Shown here piece after piece: positions 1 to 8,263 of a stretch of DNA of 36,432 nt. A program made the translations under genes and the position numbers. Where the stretch lies: the NCBI GenBank assembly GCA_023266355.1, contig JAHFQM010000014.1, positions 1 to 36,432 of the forward strand, read 5' to 3'. The stretch is from Aquabacterium sp. GTDB lineage: Bacteria > Pseudomonadota > Gammaproteobacteria > Burkholderiales > Burkholderiaceae_C. Every line of letters starts with the position of its first letter. Within the stretch, counting starts at the first letter, position 1. The notes beneath the pieces were generated by a model. It saw only the letters and a program-made list of their open reading frames with translations, searched no databases and was not told where the DNA came from.

Positions 1-29
1 ATCTGAGCCAGGATCAAACTCTTCAGTTC
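1..29 (-). rRNA. 16S ribosomal RNA, 5' end only (partial)
   Basis: Read on the minus strand, these bases give the conserved 5' end of bacterial 16S rRNA, including the AGAGTTTGATCCTGGCTCAG primer site. The gene runs off the left edge of the window. The mature 5' end is estimated at about position 28-29 from the usual betaproteobacterial start. Confidence 0.95.
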
Positions 30-251
30 AATCTCTGTAAACTCACTCAACGGAATTGAAGTGAACTTCAACAAGTGAATTTCATCTTCATCTACCGTGA
101 GTGTTTGGTCCAAGGACCTGGAGTCTTGCGACTCCGTGGCCTTCTCTTGCCAAACACCCACGCTTATCGGCTGTTGATTTTTAAAGAACGTTTGCTGCCT
201 CGGCAACTCAGTCGTTTGCGACTTTGTTTTTGTTTGCCGTGATCAGCGAAG
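30..251 (-). promoter_or_regulatory. rRNA operon leader with boxA-like antitermination site
   Basis: This is the transcribed spacer between the rrn promoter and mature 16S rRNA. A boxA-like element (minus strand GTTCTTTAAAAATCA) lies at about 175-189; boxA is where NusB/S10 load to make rRNA transcription resistant to Rho. A perfect hairpin GGAGTC-TTGC-GACTCC lies at 120-135. The dyad TTGAAGTGAACTTCAA at about 56-71 is close to the 16S end and could be part of the RNase III processing stem. Those two roles are inferred from position. Confidence 0.75.
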
Positions 252-257
252 ACCGCA

Positions 258-307
258 ATTATGGCACTGTTTTGACAGCCCACGCAAGCCCTTTGGCAAA
301 GTTTTTT
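258..307 (-). promoter_or_regulatory. rRNA operon promoter with A-tract UP element
   Basis: On the minus strand there is a -10 CATAAT (263-258) and a -35 TTGCGT (287-282) with an 18-nt spacer. An A-tract (AAAAAA, 307-302) lies about 50 nt upstream of the predicted start near 251, where an UP element would bind the RNA polymerase alpha subunit. The sequence after the -10 is GC-rich (TGCGGTC), as in stringently controlled rRNA promoters. The -35 and the nine bases upstream of it (282-296) are repeated exactly at the rplC promoter (35797-35811). Confidence 0.7.
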
Positions 308-657
308 CAACTTCCTGCGCCGACCTTGTCTTGCAGGGTCGCGAGAAGGCCCAGCATGGCGGGTTCGCGCAGAGCGCGGATGCTACATCAGGCTGCGCAA
401 AGGTCCTTGTGACGGAGCGACATCGGGGTGGATTTTTGTGCTGCCAGGTGATTCGGATGCCCGTTGGGGTGCTGCCATCGGCCGCCATGTCGCTGTAGCG
501 GGTGCTGTGAGGGCGCTGGAACGCCGCATTCCCCTAACTGGGGCCTGGCAGGGGCACGCACGGGCTCGCGGACAATGGCGTTTGCGCTCGGGCATGGCTT
601 TGCCGCCGCGCCGAGCTCCAGCAACCGATTCGCGCGCCGTGAGCGCAGGAGATGAAT
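308..657. other. Intergenic region between divergent rrn operon and rsmE
   Basis: About 350 bp with no convincing gene. It must hold the rsmE promoter (right) and could hold further upstream rrn promoter elements (left), but I could not assign either. Open frames here have no family resemblance and no good ribosome binding site. Confidence 0.5.
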
Positions 658-1446
658 GTGGCGATGGGTCCCCGTTTGCATGTGGCACACAGCTGCCTGA
701 ACCTGGATGGCCAGGCTTTCGCATTGAACGAGGGCGCTTCGCGGCACATCCAGGTGCTGCGCCTGCAGCCGGGGGACGGCATCCGGCTGTTCGATGGGCT
801 GGGGCAGGAGTGGCTGGCCGAGGTGACGGAGATGGGCCGCAAGGTGGTGCAGGTGCGCCTGGGCCAGCGCGTGGACAACGACCGGGAGCTGCCGGTGCGT
901 GTGACGCTGGCGGTGGGCATGCCGGCCAACGACCGCATGGACGCTGTCGTGGAGAAGGCCACGGAGTTGGGCGTGGATGCGATTCAGCCGCTGGTGTGCG
1001 CCCGCTCGGTGCTGCGCCTGGAGGGAGAGCGTGCCGCCAAGAAGGTGGCGCACTGGCAAGCGGTGGCGGTGTCGGCCAGCGAGCAATGCGGCCGCGCTGT
1101 GGTGCCACAGGTGCACGCGGTGCAGACTTTGGCGGGCTGGCTGAAGCAGGACAGTGCTTCGCCGGTGGCCAATCACCGCGGGGTGTTGAGCTTGCGCGAT
1201 GCGGTGGGGGTGCGCGGCTGGCTGACGTCGCAAGGAGCGGGTGTGGCGCAAACGGCCGCAGGGGCCGCCGCGGCCGGTGCAAGCTGGTGCTTCTTGAATG
1301 GGCCCGAGGGCGGGCTGGCGCCGGAGGAGGAGTCCCTCGCCTTGGCGCAGGGCTGGACGGCGGTCAGCCTGGGCCAGCGGGTGTTGCGCGCCGACACGGC
1401 GCCGCTGGCGGTGCTCAGCGTGATGGCGGCCTTGTTTGAGGGCTGA
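658..1446 (+). CDS. rsmE: 16S rRNA (uracil(1498)-N(3))-methyltransferase RsmE
   Basis: RsmE uses S-adenosylmethionine to methylate N3 of U1498 of 16S rRNA in the small subunit. The protein has about 262 residues, normal for the family, with an N-terminal PUA-like part and a C-terminal SPOUT trefoil-knot domain. The knot motifs are clear: MDAVVEKATELGV, GPEGGL near residue 215, and LGQRVLRADTAPLA at the C-terminus. Start choice: AGGAG at 647-651 abuts ATG 652 (too close), sits 6 nt before GTG 658 (ideal) and 12 nt before ATG 664. I chose 658, but 652 and 664 are in the same frame. The gene lies next to a 16S rRNA gene and converges on rlmL with a 19-bp gap, so rRNA and two rRNA methyltransferases sit together. 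Confidence 0.93.
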   Translation: MAMGPRLHVAHSCLNLDGQAFALNEGASRHIQVLRLQPGDGIRLFDGLGQEWLAEVTEMGRKVVQVRLGQRVDNDRELPVRVTLAVGMPANDRMDAVVEKATELGVDAIQPLVCARSVLRLEGERAAKKVAHWQAVAVSASEQCGRAVVPQVHAVQTLAGWLKQDSASPVANHRGVLSLRDAVGVRGWLTSQGAGVAQTAAGAAAAGASWCFLNGPEGGLAPEEESLALAQGWTAVSLGQRVLRADTAPLAVLSVMAALFEG

Positions 1447-1465
1447 AGCGCCGACGACTCCATCC

Positions 1466-3004
1466 TCAATCTGTCGATGCGGGATCGGCTGCGCGCGCTT
1501 TGTTGCTGCCAGCCACGAGGTCGAAGCGGAACAGGCGGCATTCGATGGGGCCGTTGAACATCACGACGCGGCGGCTTTCTTTCAGGCGCATGGCGCTGGG
1601 CAACTTCATGTCGGGACTGAGGATCCAGGCGGTCCAGCCGGTGTACTGCTTTTTCCAGTGCGAGGACAGGCGCTGGAAGAAGGTGGCGGCAGCCTCGTCT
1701 TCCTGGAAGGCCTCGCGCGCCACGCGCACGCCAGGGCGGGCGATGCCCTCGTCTTCGTCATCGTGCCAGCCGCCGGCATCGCCACCTTGCTCGGCGCGCT
1801 GGCCGTAGGCGTTGCGGGCCGAGCCCTTGGTGTCGATGCGCTCGCCGTAGGGCGGGTTGAACATCAGCACGCCACGTTCGCAGGGCACCGGGCGCTGCAG
1901 GGCGTCGGCGGTTTTGAAGTCGATGGCGTGGCGCACGCCGGCACGCTCGGCGTTGCGGGTGGCGAAGTCGGTCATGCGGAAGGCAACGTCACCGGCGTAG
2001 ATGGGCACGCGTGGCGGGCATTCGCGGGCACGGGCGGCCTGCTTGAGCAGCCCCCAAGCGGCCTGGGCCCCACGGAAAGGCAGCAGGCGCTCGAAGGCGA
2101 AGCGGCGCTGGATGCCCGGCGCGATGTTGCAGGTGATTTGCGCGGCTTCGATGGGGATGGTGCCGGCGCCGCAGCAGGGGTCGAGCAAAGGGCCGTCTTC
2201 GGGGCGGCCGTGCCAGCCGGCGGCGGCCAGCATGGCGGCGGCCAGGGTTTCCTTCAGCGGGGCTTCGCCGGTGTCTTCGCGCCAGCCGCGTTTGAAGAGG
2301 GCTTCGCCGGAGGTGTCCACGTAGAGCACGGCGTCGAGGTCGTCCATGTAGAGGACGAGGCCGAGGTCGGGGTGGCGGGTGTCCACGCTGGGGCGTTCGC
2401 CCGTGCGTTCGCGCAGGTCGTCGCAGACGGCGTCCTTGATGCGCAGGCCGGCGAAGTTCAGGCTGCGCAGGTGGCTGCGGCGCGAGGTGACATCGACGCG
2501 CAGGGTGTGGCGCGGGGTGATCCAGTCGCTCCAGTTGACCTGGCGGCCCAGGGCGTAGATGTCGTCCTCGTGGCGGTAGACGCGGGTGGCCACGCGCCAG
2601 AGCACGCGCTGGGCCAGGCGGCTTTCCAGGTTGAGGCGCAGGGTGTGGTCGATGAGGGCGGCGCGGCATTCGTCGGCCGTGCGTAGGTGGGTGGCGGCCT
2701 GCACCTCGACACCACCGCGGGAGGCGATGACGATGGGCCCCTCGCCCAGGATGCGGTGGACCTCCTCGGCCAGCAGCTCTTCGACGCCCGAGGCGCACGA
2801 CAGGTAGAGCGCCGTGGGGCGGTCGGCGGCCAGGGCGTTGGCGACGGGTGCAGGGCGGGCGTCTGCGCGATGGGTCGGGCCGCTGGTCGGGCGCGGCGAA
2901 CCCATGGCCGAGGACGAGCGCACAGGCGCACGTCCCGGCCCCTCGCCAGAAGGCCGGCCGGTGGCAGCGGACACGCGGGGGCGTTGGGGGGGCTTGATGG
3001 GCAT
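1466..3004 (-). CDS. rlmL: THUMP-domain class I SAM-dependent 23S rRNA methyltransferase (RlmL-type)
   Basis: Predicted to methylate N2 of a guanine in 23S rRNA (G2445 in E. coli). After a Pro/Arg/Ala-rich stretch of about 60 residues, the conserved part begins at ALYLSCASGVEELL (THUMP region, about 65-170). A Rossmann methyltransferase domain follows, with the SAM-binding motif DPCCGAGT near residue 274 and the catalytic FNPPYGER near 382. At 512 residues it matches stand-alone RlmL, not the fused RlmKL of E. coli. The start is uncertain: no clear ribosome binding site precedes 3004, and an internal ATG at 2905 would remove half of the low-complexity N-terminus. A possible terminator lies just upstream, so it may have its own promoter. 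Confidence 0.9.
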   Translation of the reverse strand: MPIKPPQRPRVSAATGRPSGEGPGRAPVRSSSAMGSPRPTSGPTHRADARPAPVANALAADRPTALYLSCASGVEELLAEEVHRILGEGPIVIASRGGVEVQAATHLRTADECRAALIDHTLRLNLESRLAQRVLWRVATRVYRHEDDIYALGRQVNWSDWITPRHTLRVDVTSRRSHLRSLNFAGLRIKDAVCDDLRERTGERPSVDTRHPDLGLVLYMDDLDAVLYVDTSGEALFKRGWREDTGEAPLKETLAAAMLAAAGWHGRPEDGPLLDPCCGAGTIPIEAAQITCNIAPGIQRRFAFERLLPFRGAQAAWGLLKQAARARECPPRVPIYAGDVAFRMTDFATRNAERAGVRHAIDFKTADALQRPVPCERGVLMFNPPYGERIDTKGSARNAYGQRAEQGGDAGGWHDDEDEGIARPGVRVAREAFQEDEAAATFFQRLSSHWKKQYTGWTAWILSPDMKLPSAMRLKESRRVVMFNGPIECRLFRFDLVAGSNKARAADPASTD

Positions 3005-3016
3005 GGGTGGATCAGG

Positions 3017-3044
3017 AAAAAAAGAGGGGCCGCGGCACAGCGGC
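3017..3044 (-). terminator. Possible intrinsic terminator after the DUF599 gene
   Basis: The minus strand reads GCCGC, loop TGTGCC, GCGGC, then CCCT, C and seven T. The stem is only 5 bp and the U-run starts a few bases late, so it is moderate. It begins 11 bases after the DUF599 stop codon and ends just before the rlmL start. Confidence 0.45.
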
Positions 3045-3055
3045 AGGCCGTTCGC

Positions 3056-3766
3056 TCAGGCGCGCAGGATGGCCAGCACGTCCGAGCGGAATTCTCGCCG
3101 ATACAGCACCCACAGCACGGCCAGGGTGGCCAGGGCGAAGGCGGCGGGCGACACGAACCAGCCGATCACGGCGAAGGACATGTAGTAGGCGCGCAGGCCG
3201 TCGGCGAAGCTTTCGGCGGCCATGCCCATGAGCTTGCCGGCGCGCTCGGCGAAGGCCTGGCGGTCGGCCTCGCCCGCATCGAAAACATCGACGTTGGGCG
3301 CGGCGCCCACCATGATCGCGCCAAAGGAGTAAACGCGCATCGACCAGGTGAAGCGGAAGAAGGCATAAACGAAGACGGCCAACAGCACCATGATCTTGAT
3401 GTCGAAGACGAGCATCGAGGTGCGCGCCGCGAAAGGCAGGTCCTGCACCAGCCCGGTGGCCTTGTCGCTGGTGCCCAGCACGGCCAGCAAACCGCCCAGC
3501 ACCAGGATGGTGGTGGAGGCCCAGAAGCTCGGGCTGGCGGCCAGGTTCTGCGTGACGGCGGCGTCCACGATGCGCTGGTCGCGGTACGTCACCTGCATCA
3601 TCCAGACCTTGCGGAAGTGGTTGGTGCTGGCCAGCAGGGTGCGCTCGACCTTGGCGCGGCGGCTGGCAAAGGCGGCGTAGCCCACCCAGCCGAAGAAGAA
3701 CAGCGCCAGCGCGGCCCAGTCCTCCCAGGGCATGAGGGTGATGAGGGCGTTCAGCTTCGAGAACAT
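3056..3766 (-). CDS. DUF599 family membrane protein
   Basis: A 236-residue protein resembling the DUF599 family of uncharacterised inner-membrane proteins. I see about four hydrophobic segments: near residues 16-34, 84-102, 122-142 and 197-222. The conserved-looking central part contains FRFTWSMRVYSFGAIMVGAAP, followed by a soluble stretch with an acidic region. No catalytic motif is visible and the function is unknown. It starts 19 bp after the rpoN stop codon and is probably transcribed with rpoN. The link to sigma-54 is positional only. Confidence 0.8.
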   Translation of the reverse strand: MFSKLNALITLMPWEDWAALALFFFGWVGYAAFASRRAKVERTLLASTNHFRKVWMMQVTYRDQRIVDAAVTQNLAASPSFWASTTILVLGGLLAVLGTSDKATGLVQDLPFAARTSMLVFDIKIMVLLAVFVYAFFRFTWSMRVYSFGAIMVGAAPNVDVFDAGEADRQAFAERAGKLMGMAAESFADGLRAYYMSFAVIGWFVSPAAFALATLAVLWVLYRREFRSDVLAILRA

Positions 3767-3785
3767 GGCGGCGCGCTCCAGCGGT

Positions 3786-5339
3786 TCACAGAGCCTTGCG
3801 CAGGTTGGCCGGCGCGATCTTCAGCGCTTCGCGGTACTTGGCCACGGTGCGGCGCGCCACCTGGATGCCCTGCTCTTCCAGCATGTTGGCCAGTTGGCTG
3901 TCGGACAGCGGCTTCTTGGCATCTTCGGCCGACACCAGCTGCTTGATGAGCGCGCGCACCGCGGTGCTCGACGCATTGCCACCGGCCTCGGTGTTCAGGC
4001 TGGAGCCGAAGAAGTACTTCAGCTCGAAGGTGCCGAACGGCGTGTTCATGTACTTGGCCGTGGTCACGCGCGAGATGGTGGACTCGTGCAGGCCGAGCTC
4101 ATCGGCGATCTCGCGCAGCACCAGCGGCTTCATGGCGATCTCGCCGTGGGTGAAGAAGTTCTTCTGCCGGTCGACGATGGCCTGCGACACGCGCAAGATG
4201 GTGTCGAAGCGCTGCTGGATGTTCTTGACGAACCAGCGGGCCTCCTGCAAGCGCGAGCTCATCGCCGTGTGGCCTTCGCTGGCCGCCGTGCCGCGCGGCG
4301 AGCGCGAGGCGCGCAGGGCTTGCGCGTACAGGTCGTTGATGCGCAGCTTGGGCATCACGTCGGGGTTGAGCACGACCTTCCAGCCCCGGCCCGACTTCTG
4401 CACGATGACGTCGGGCACGATGATGTTGGCCTCGGCGCGCGTGAAGGCTCGGCCCGGCTTGGGCTCCAGCTGCACGATGAGGCCTTGCGCCTGCTTGACC
4501 TCGCCCTCGGTGGCGCCGGCGGCGCTCATGAGCTTGCGGGTGTCGCGGCGGGCCAGCAGCTCCAGGTGGTGGCGGCAGATGTCGATGGCCACGTCGCGGA
4601 TGCGGCTCGGGGCCTGCGTCTTGAGCTGCAGCACCAGGCAGTCCGGCAGGTTGGCCGCGCCCACGCCCACGGGCTCCAGGCTTTGCAGCCAGCCCAGGGC
4701 GCAGCGCAGCCGCGACATCAGCTCGTCCAGCGTGTCTTCGTCGACCTCCTCAGGGTCGCCCGGCAGCAAGCTGGCGGCGATCTCTTCCAGCGGGTCGGCC
4801 AGGTAGCCGTCTTCGTTGAGCGACTCGATCAGCACCTCGACGGCGGCCATCTCCTCGGCACCCAGGCGCGTGCCCAGCAGCTGCGCCTTGAGGTGGTCCT
4901 GCAGGCTGACGGTGGGCGCGTTGCGCGACATCGGGTCGTAGTCGTCGTCGCTGTCGTTGTTGCGCGAAGGCGTTTCGCTGATGCCGTCGAAGTCTTCGCG
5001 CTCGGTGCCGTTTTCCCAGTCGTCGCGCTCGGTGGTGCCGAGATCGGCCTTGTCGATGCCAGCGGCATCGCTGTCACCCGAGCCGCCATCGGCGTCGGAC
5101 GACGATGAGGCGGTGTCTTCGCCGCTCTGGCGCTCATTGCGCTGGCGCTCGAACTCGGCCGCGGCCAGGTCGAGCGCGGGCAAGTCGTCTTCCGGCTCCA
5201 GGAAGGGGTTCTGTTCGAGCATCTGCTCGATTTCCTGGTGCAACTCCAGCGTGGACAGCTGCAACAGGCGGATGGACTGCTGCAGCTGCGGCGTCAACGC
5301 CATGTGCTGCGACAGGCGGAACTGCAAAGAGGGCTTCAT
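3786..5339 (-). CDS. rpoN: RNA polymerase sigma-54 factor
   Basis: RpoN directs RNA polymerase to -24/-12 promoters that need AAA+ activators. The 517-residue protein has the glutamine/leucine-rich region I (MKPSLQFRLSQHMALTPQLQQ), an acidic region II (about 60-130, rich in D/E/S), the core-binding domain, a helix-turn-helix region (LREIADELGLHESTISR, about 405-425) and the diagnostic RpoN box ARRTVAKYRE at 493-502. The frame stays open upstream into lptB, but the conserved N-terminus fixes the start at 5339. It follows lptB by 16 bp, the usual lptA-lptB-rpoN order in proteobacteria. Confidence 0.97.
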   Translation of the reverse strand: MKPSLQFRLSQHMALTPQLQQSIRLLQLSTLELHQEIEQMLEQNPFLEPEDDLPALDLAAAEFERQRNERQSGEDTASSSSDADGGSGDSDAAGIDKADLGTTERDDWENGTEREDFDGISETPSRNNDSDDDYDPMSRNAPTVSLQDHLKAQLLGTRLGAEEMAAVEVLIESLNEDGYLADPLEEIAASLLPGDPEEVDEDTLDELMSRLRCALGWLQSLEPVGVGAANLPDCLVLQLKTQAPSRIRDVAIDICRHHLELLARRDTRKLMSAAGATEGEVKQAQGLIVQLEPKPGRAFTRAEANIIVPDVIVQKSGRGWKVVLNPDVMPKLRINDLYAQALRASRSPRGTAASEGHTAMSSRLQEARWFVKNIQQRFDTILRVSQAIVDRQKNFFTHGEIAMKPLVLREIADELGLHESTISRVTTAKYMNTPFGTFELKYFFGSSLNTEAGGNASSTAVRALIKQLVSAEDAKKPLSDSQLANMLEEQGIQVARRTVAKYREALKIAPANLRKAL

Positions 5340-5355
5340 GGTGCGGCAGCCGCTC

Positions 5356-6156
<801 letters not shown>

Positions 6157-6157
6157 C

Positions 6158-6769
6158 TCAGCGGCCCGCGCCAGTGGCAGCCGCAGCGGGTTCGCTGGCG
6201 CGCGGCGTGATCACGCCCTTGACCCGGCCGGCCGGCTTGCCGCCATCGCTGGCGCCGCCCATGACCTGGTAGACCGAGGTCTTGTTGTCGTAGCGGATGG
6301 CCTGGCCATTGACCTCGTCGGTCTTGAGGCCCGCGGTGAGGCGGCGCATCTCGGCACGGGTGGTGAAGTTCACGGTGTCATCGCGGCCTTCGTAGACGAT
6401 TTTCTCGGCCTCGCCCTCGATGACCTCGTCCATGCCCTCGCGCTTTTGCTTGAAGTAGCTGCGCCCGCCCTGACCGCCGGTGGCGGTGGCCGTTTGCGTG
6501 CCGTCGGGGTTCTGGCGCACTTCCACGCGCTCGGCGCGGATGAGCATGGTGCCCTTGGTCATCTCGACGTTGCCGGTCAGGATGTTGACGCGCTTGGACT
6601 CGTCCACCCGGGCGGCATCGGCAGCGAACACCACGGGCTGGGCGCGGTCGGTCTTGTCGGCCAGGGCGACCCCGGGAGACGCCAAGGCCGCCGTCACCAA
6701 GGCGCAGGCGCAAGCAAACAAGCGAGGGGAAAGGACAGCAGGGCGCACAGGCAAACTCATCTTCGGCAT
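6158..6769 (-). CDS. lptA: Lipopolysaccharide transport periplasmic protein LptA
   Basis: LptA forms the periplasmic bridge carrying lipopolysaccharide from the inner to the outer membrane. About 203 residues: a signal peptide (to about residue 36, ending ALASPGVALA), then an OstA/LptA beta-jellyroll domain with VFAADAARVDESKRVNILTGNVEMTKGTM-like sequence, and an Ala/Gly-rich tail. Two starts nine bases apart are possible (6769 MPKMSL; 6760 MSL); neither has a strong ribosome binding site. The frame is open further upstream, but that part overlaps dsbA and is not protein-like. The gene normally found just upstream, lptC, is absent; dsbA is there instead. Confidence 0.92.
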   Translation of the reverse strand: MPKMSLPVRPAVLSPRLFACACALVTAALASPGVALADKTDRAQPVVFAADAARVDESKRVNILTGNVEMTKGTMLIRAERVEVRQNPDGTQTATATGGQGGRSYFKQKREGMDEVIEGEAEKIVYEGRDDTVNFTTRAEMRRLTAGLKTDEVNGQAIRYDNKTSVYQVMGGASDGGKPAGRVKGVITPRASEPAAAATGAGR

Positions 6770-6882
6770 GGAATTTGCATGTAGTTTACCGAAGACCGTG
6801 CCACCGTGTGTGGCTGGTCTGCAAATACCGCGCAAATATCCCGCCTGGCGCCACCCAGGCGCCACCCAGGCGCCTCGGGGCC

Positions 6883-7551
6883 TCACTTGCCCTTGCGCAG
6901 GCGGTTGACGAGGAAGTCCACCGTGGCCAGGGTCTTTTCGGGCGTGCCGTTGAGCGAAATCGAGGTCAGGAACTGGCCGCCGATGCCGATGGCGGGCACG
7001 CCGTCGATTTTGTAGGCCTCGGCCAGGGTGCGTGCCTGGCGGCACTTGGTCTGCACGGCGAAGGAGTCGAACACCGACAGGAACTTGGCGCGGTCCACGC
7101 CGTTCTTGGCCATGAAATCGGCGATGAGGTCGGGCTTGTCGAGCTTGAGACCCTCTTCGTGGAGGGCGTGGAAGACCTTGCCATGCAAGGAGGACAGCAG
7201 GCCCATGGCCTCCAGCGCGTAGTAAATGCGCTGGTGCATGCCAAAGGGGTTTTCGCGGAAAGCCACGGGCGCGCGGCGGAAGGCCACATCCGCGGGGAGC
7301 TTGCCGATCCAGGCGTTCAGCGAGGGCTCGAAGTGGTAGCAGTGCGGGCAGCCGTACCAGAAGAACTCGACGATTTCGACCTTGCCAGCGGGCGCTGCCA
7401 CAGGGGCGGCCTGGCCCAGCTTGACGTAGTTCGCGCCCTCGACGGGGTCGCCGCCTTGCGCCAGGCTCAGCGTGGGCGTCACCACAGGCGCAACGGCCAG
7501 GCCCAGCCCCAGGGCCGACAGGGATTGCTTGGAGAATTCACGGCGGTTCAT
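6883..7551 (-). CDS. dsbA: Thiol:disulfide interchange protein DsbA
   Basis: Periplasmic oxidase that introduces disulfide bonds into exported proteins; a thioredoxin fold with an inserted helical domain. The active site C68-P-H-C71 sits in FFWYGCPHCYHFEP and the cis-proline loop is GVPAIGI. The protein has 222 residues. The start at 7551 is supported by AAGGA eight bases upstream; the ATG at 7560 is too close to it. The N-terminus begins MNRREFSKQS followed by a hydrophobic stretch ending SLAQ, which resembles a twin-arginine (Tat) signal rather than the Sec/SRP signal of E. coli DsbA. It lies 34 bp after the SPOR gene and is probably in the same transcript. Confidence 0.95.
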   Translation of the reverse strand: MNRREFSKQSLSALGLGLAVAPVVTPTLSLAQGGDPVEGANYVKLGQAAPVAAPAGKVEIVEFFWYGCPHCYHFEPSLNAWIGKLPADVAFRRAPVAFRENPFGMHQRIYYALEAMGLLSSLHGKVFHALHEEGLKLDKPDLIADFMAKNGVDRAKFLSVFDSFAVQTKCRQARTLAEAYKIDGVPAIGIGGQFLTSISLNGTPEKTLATVDFLVNRLRKGK

Positions 7552-7585
7552 CGCGGACATCCTTCGGACAGGGTCGAAACTCAGA

Positions 7586-8224
7586 TCACTTTTGCACACG
7601 CACCAGGGCGGACTCGATGCCCGCGGCCTGCAGCTTGACGCGGACGTCTTCGGCCTGCTCGCGCTGACCGAAAGGCCCCAGGCGCACGCGGTACATGGTG
7701 CGGCCGTTGACCTCGCGCTCCTGCAGGTGGGCTTCCAGACCCATCAGCCCCAACTTGGCGCGTTGCTGCTCGGCTTCGGTCTGGCTGCCATAGGCGCCAG
7801 CCTGCACCTGGTAGCTCAACGCATCGGCCCCCGCGGGCGACGACACGGCTTCACCCGCCAGTATGGCCGCCGGATTGCGACCGGATGTTGACGACGCTGC
7901 CGATGCGGAGGCCTTGGCCGCCGGGGCAGAGCCCGCCGGGGAAGCGGTGGGCACGGAAGCCGACTCAGCACCGGGCGCGGGCGCCGACTCCACCTGCACC
8001 GGGCGCGGCTTGGCCGGGTTCTTGCCGTAGAGCGGGTTGTTCGGGTCCCAGTTCTTGTTCTTCTCGGCCTCGGCGGCGTCCTGCTCGGCGGTGCGCTGGG
8101 GCACCTTGTCGATGAAGGGCAGCGGCACCTTGGCGATGTAAAGCGCCACGCCGAGCGCCAGGGCCAGGCCGGCCAGCATGCCGACGATCATGCCCAGGAA
8201 AAAGCCGCCACGTTGGGATTTCAT
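7586..8224 (-). CDS. SPOR domain-containing protein (FtsN-like)
   Basis: A 212-residue protein with a short cytoplasmic N-terminus, one transmembrane helix (about 8-30), a long Ala/Pro/Ser-rich linker (about 60-130) and a C-terminal SPOR domain (about 135-210; begins YQVQAGAYGSQTEAEQQRAKL and contains YRVRLGPFGQREQAEDVRVKL). SPOR domains bind denuded glycan strands at the division septum, so a cell-division or septal peptidoglycan role is likely. It follows argS by 39 bp and precedes dsbA; argS next to an FtsN-like SPOR gene is a common arrangement in proteobacteria. Whether it is the true FtsN cannot be decided here. Confidence 0.9.
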   Translation of the reverse strand: MKSQRGGFFLGMIVGMLAGLALALGVALYIAKVPLPFIDKVPQRTAEQDAAEAEKNKNWDPNNPLYGKNPAKPRPVQVESAPAPGAESASVPTASPAGSAPAAKASASAASSTSGRNPAAILAGEAVSSPAGADALSYQVQAGAYGSQTEAEQQRAKLGLMGLEAHLQEREVNGRTMYRVRLGPFGQREQAEDVRVKLQAAGIESALVRVQK

Positions 8225-8263
8225 CAGTGTCCGTCCTCTCTCATCCGACGCTGTGCGCCGGGG

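Noticed and set aside
438..1439. 333-codon open frame overlapping rsmE on the same strand
   Set aside because: Out-of-frame Gly/Ala/Arg-rich product; rsmE in the other frame has full SPOUT motifs.
6836..6880. GGCGCCACCCA repeated in tandem after dsbA
   Set aside because: Two to three short GC-rich repeats with a small hairpin but no T-run; too little to call a terminator or a repeat family.
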